DNA of 64,000 nt from Bacteroidota bacterium (GTDB taxonomy: Bacteria; Bacteroidota; Bacteroidia; Bacteroidales; NBLH01), in contig JANYKN010000116.1 in assembly GCA_025361565.1 (NCBI GenBank), positions 124,001 through 188,000 on the forward strand, in the 5' to 3' direction. The translations under genes and the position numbers were made by a program. How positions within the stretch are numbered: the stretch's first letter is position 1; every line of letters starts with the position of its first letter. Below, piece after piece: positions 62,752-64,000 of this stretch. The notes beneath the pieces are model-generated. The model was not told where the DNA came from and made no database searches. It worked only from the letters and a program-made list of their open reading frames with translations.

Positions 62752-63183
62752 AACTTATGCTTTATATGCAACAAATATCTGCATATAAAATTTGGAGAAA
62801 AAGCAAAAATCGACGAGCTGTCGAATTGGATGGATAAATTGGGGATTATGCCGACAAGTTGCAGATTTGATAAAATTAATCCTGCATAATATATCTTTTA
62901 AGATTATATTCAAAAGATTACACAGTGTATTATGATAAAAAAATCCACAATTAATAGTTGTGGATTCTAAAGTAATTCAATCTTAATTTATTTGAAATTG
63001 AAATACATTCCTTTTTAAATAAAGCTATCCAATAAATTTTCAAAACATTCATTCTGTTTTTATCCTCGACAACTATAGGAACCGATCTGATTTTTCAGTT
63101 TTACAACCTTATAGTAAGGAATGAAAAAAGCTCGAAAATCAATAAAATAATTAATCCGTCAGAGTAGAATTAAAATGCACTAT
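62752..63183. other. Gene-free region between SiaB-like and TonB-receptor genes
   Basis: AT-rich spacer between two minus-strand genes. Contains the terminator at 62936-62966 and the presumptive receptor promoter. A TATTTG sequence lies shortly upstream of the receptor start on the minus strand but does not match the promoter box fully. Confidence 0.5.
62936..62966 (-). terminator. Rho-independent terminator downstream of the SiaB-like gene
   Basis: AATCCACAA pairs with TTGTGGATT around a 7-base loop (62942-62966), followed on the minus strand by a run of seven T residues. It is 218 bases past the stop at 63184, so the transcript has a long 3' trailer. Confidence 0.75.
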
Positions 63184-63735
63184 TTATTCATTTTCAACCG
63201 TACAGATAATTGAAAAAATTGAATATTGATCATTTACAGGTTTAAAACTGTATAATAATTTATTCATTGACCGCCTGGCAAGGTCAAGTACACCAACACT
63301 TACGCCTCTTTTTGCCATAGGTGTGTTCTTTAATTTGTGTTTATACCTTGTTTGGATTTCTTCTTTAGAATCAGCAGAATCAAAACAGCTGTTAACTTCC
63401 AAAAATTTCATATTTATTCTTTCCATTTTACTGTTATGAGCCAGGTTTTGGCTGATTAAGTAAAACTTATTATCGAAATGGCAAAGCTTAACACAATTGG
63501 TAAACAAATCATTGGAAAAAACTCCATTATGGACTACTGCCTGAATCATTTCAGAGCAAATAAAATAGATATTTTTCGAAAGCTTATCGCTAATATTTAA
63601 TTTTGTATCCAATTCTTTGATTTCGCTAAGGAAAACCTTTGTTTTAGTGATAAAATTCTTGTCTTCGGGCAAAAATAATTCCAATAACACATTGTTCATT
63701 GCGTTGTCATAAACTTTTTTATATTCTTGTTCCAT
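63184..63735 (-). CDS. SiaB-like kinase family protein (DUF6272)
   Basis: A 183-residue soluble protein resembling SiaB-type proteins, which carry a GHKL/HATPase-like fold. Visible parts are the helix SDKLSKNIYFICSEMIQAVVHNG in the place of the N-box, a glycine-containing RGVSVGVLDLARRSMNKLLY segment in the place of the G-box, and a C-terminal strand YSIFSIICTVENE. In characterised relatives SiaB phosphorylates a partner that controls aggregation or biofilm through a phosphatase. No partner gene (SiaC/SiaA-like) is visible here. It starts 18 bases after the serine ammonia-lyase stop on the same strand. Confidence 0.62.
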   Translation of the reverse strand: MEQEYKKVYDNAMNNVLLELFLPEDKNFITKTKVFLSEIKELDTKLNISDKLSKNIYFICSEMIQAVVHNGVFSNDLFTNCVKLCHFDNKFYLISQNLAHNSKMERINMKFLEVNSCFDSADSKEEIQTRYKHKLKNTPMAKRGVSVGVLDLARRSMNKLLYSFKPVNDQYSIFSIICTVENE

Positions 63736-63753
63736 GCTTTGTATATTTTATGG

Positions 63754-64000
63754 TTAATCAATTTGATTTTTAATTAATGAATTACGTCCATGTAGACCCA
63801 TAGTAGCAAGTCCGCCAAGGGAAGTTTCTCTATATAAACTGGGCAAATCGTGTCCCGTTTGTTCCATTACTTCTACTACATTATCAAATGATACAAAATG
63901 TCTGCCATCTGAATGAATGGCATACAAAGCAGCATCTAGTGCTCTTTGAGACCCAAAAGCATTCCTTTCAATACAGGGAATCTGAACAAGACCAGCAATT
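63754..64000 (-). CDS. Iron-sulfur L-serine ammonia-lyase, C-terminal part (truncated by window edge)
   Basis: The frame is open to base 64000 and reads [20 protein letters not shown], then [34 protein letters not shown] and a stop at 63754. This is the C-terminal end of the alpha domain of iron-sulfur L-serine dehydratases, which convert serine to pyruvate and ammonia. The cysteine in IPCIERN is one of the [4Fe-4S] cluster ligands. There is no start codon inside the window, so the N-terminal portion lies beyond it. Cytoplasmic. High confidence from motif. Confidence 0.88.
   Translation of the reverse strand, partial: IAGLVQIPCIERNAFGSQRALDAALYAIHSDGRHFVSFDNVVEVMEQTGHDLPSLYRETSLGGLATMGLHGRNSLIKNQID

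Noticed and set aside
1-64000. tRNA, rRNA or riboswitch genes
   Set aside because: I looked for acceptor/TPsiC-like and conserved rRNA motifs and for known riboswitch cores in the long leaders and saw none that I could support by eye; a covariance-model scan would be decisive.

Overview
The window looks like a chromosomal piece of a low-GC member of the Bacteroidota. The signs are a TonB-dependent receptor with an N-terminal carboxypeptidase-regulatory-like domain, a propeller-type hybrid sensor kinase, LytTR/LytS and RprXY-like two-component pairs, HXXEE, DUF3147 and C-GCAxxG-C-C proteins, TAnnTTTG-type promoter boxes, and repeat families typical of that phylum. No rRNA, tRNA, CRISPR array or integrase was seen. 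Both ends cut genes: a CLC chloride channel at the left and an iron-sulfur L-serine ammonia-lyase at the right.

Layout. 0-8 kb: housekeeping and stress genes (CLC channel, RtcB RNA ligase, SDR, GyrI-like protein, cold-shock protein) and a large cytoplasmic PAS/GAF hybrid kinase. 8.2-17.9 kb: a copper/silver resistance operon of small metal-binding envelope proteins, a CusA-type RND pump with a single-base frameshift, a TolC-like outer-membrane factor, a CusB-like adaptor with a heavy-metal-binding domain and a DUF3347 tail, and a DUF3147 membrane protein. Its intergenic gaps hold strong hairpins. 17.9-21.7 kb (minus strand): a three-gene biotin carboxylase / carrier / carboxyltransferase operon, probably propionyl-CoA carboxylase. 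21.9-29 kb: an EFR1-type flavodoxin-ferredoxin, a propeller hybrid kinase without DNA-binding output, and an APC permease. 29-37 kb: aminopeptidase P, a secreted GH31 enzyme and, divergently, an outer-membrane protein plus a GH15-like enzyme, suggesting alpha-glucan use without SusC/SusD. 37-40 kb: a C-GCAxxG-C-C protein, an RprXY-like two-component pair and a small Cys/Lys-rich secreted protein.

40-54 kb is the accessory part. It holds orphan hypothetical genes, a GIY-YIG nuclease gene bracketed by two nearly identical 48-bp palindromic repeats, a frameshifted secreted protein, a stand-alone 1055-residue N6-adenine methyltransferase with a possible N-terminal nuclease domain, and two REP-associated tyrosine transposases (RAYTs). 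The RAYTs sit in a dense field of GAGACGC-type palindromes. Two such palindromes lie inside the first RAYT coding sequence, and duplicated repeat blocks flank the second. A 16-bp tandem expansion of one REP arm and a 21-22-bp minisatellite follow.

54-64 kb: a DUF4440-like lipoprotein, a quinone-oxidoreductase-like enzyme, HXXEE and NimA-like proteins, then a minus-strand block: TonB receptor, two paralogous secreted 213-residue proteins, and a LytS-like kinase and LytTR regulator that overlap the second paralog. A SiaB-like kinase and the partial serine ammonia-lyase close the window.

All assignments come from reading motifs; no database search was run. Several frame breaks lie in or near short homopolymers, so sequencing or assembly indels must be considered before calling pseudogenes.
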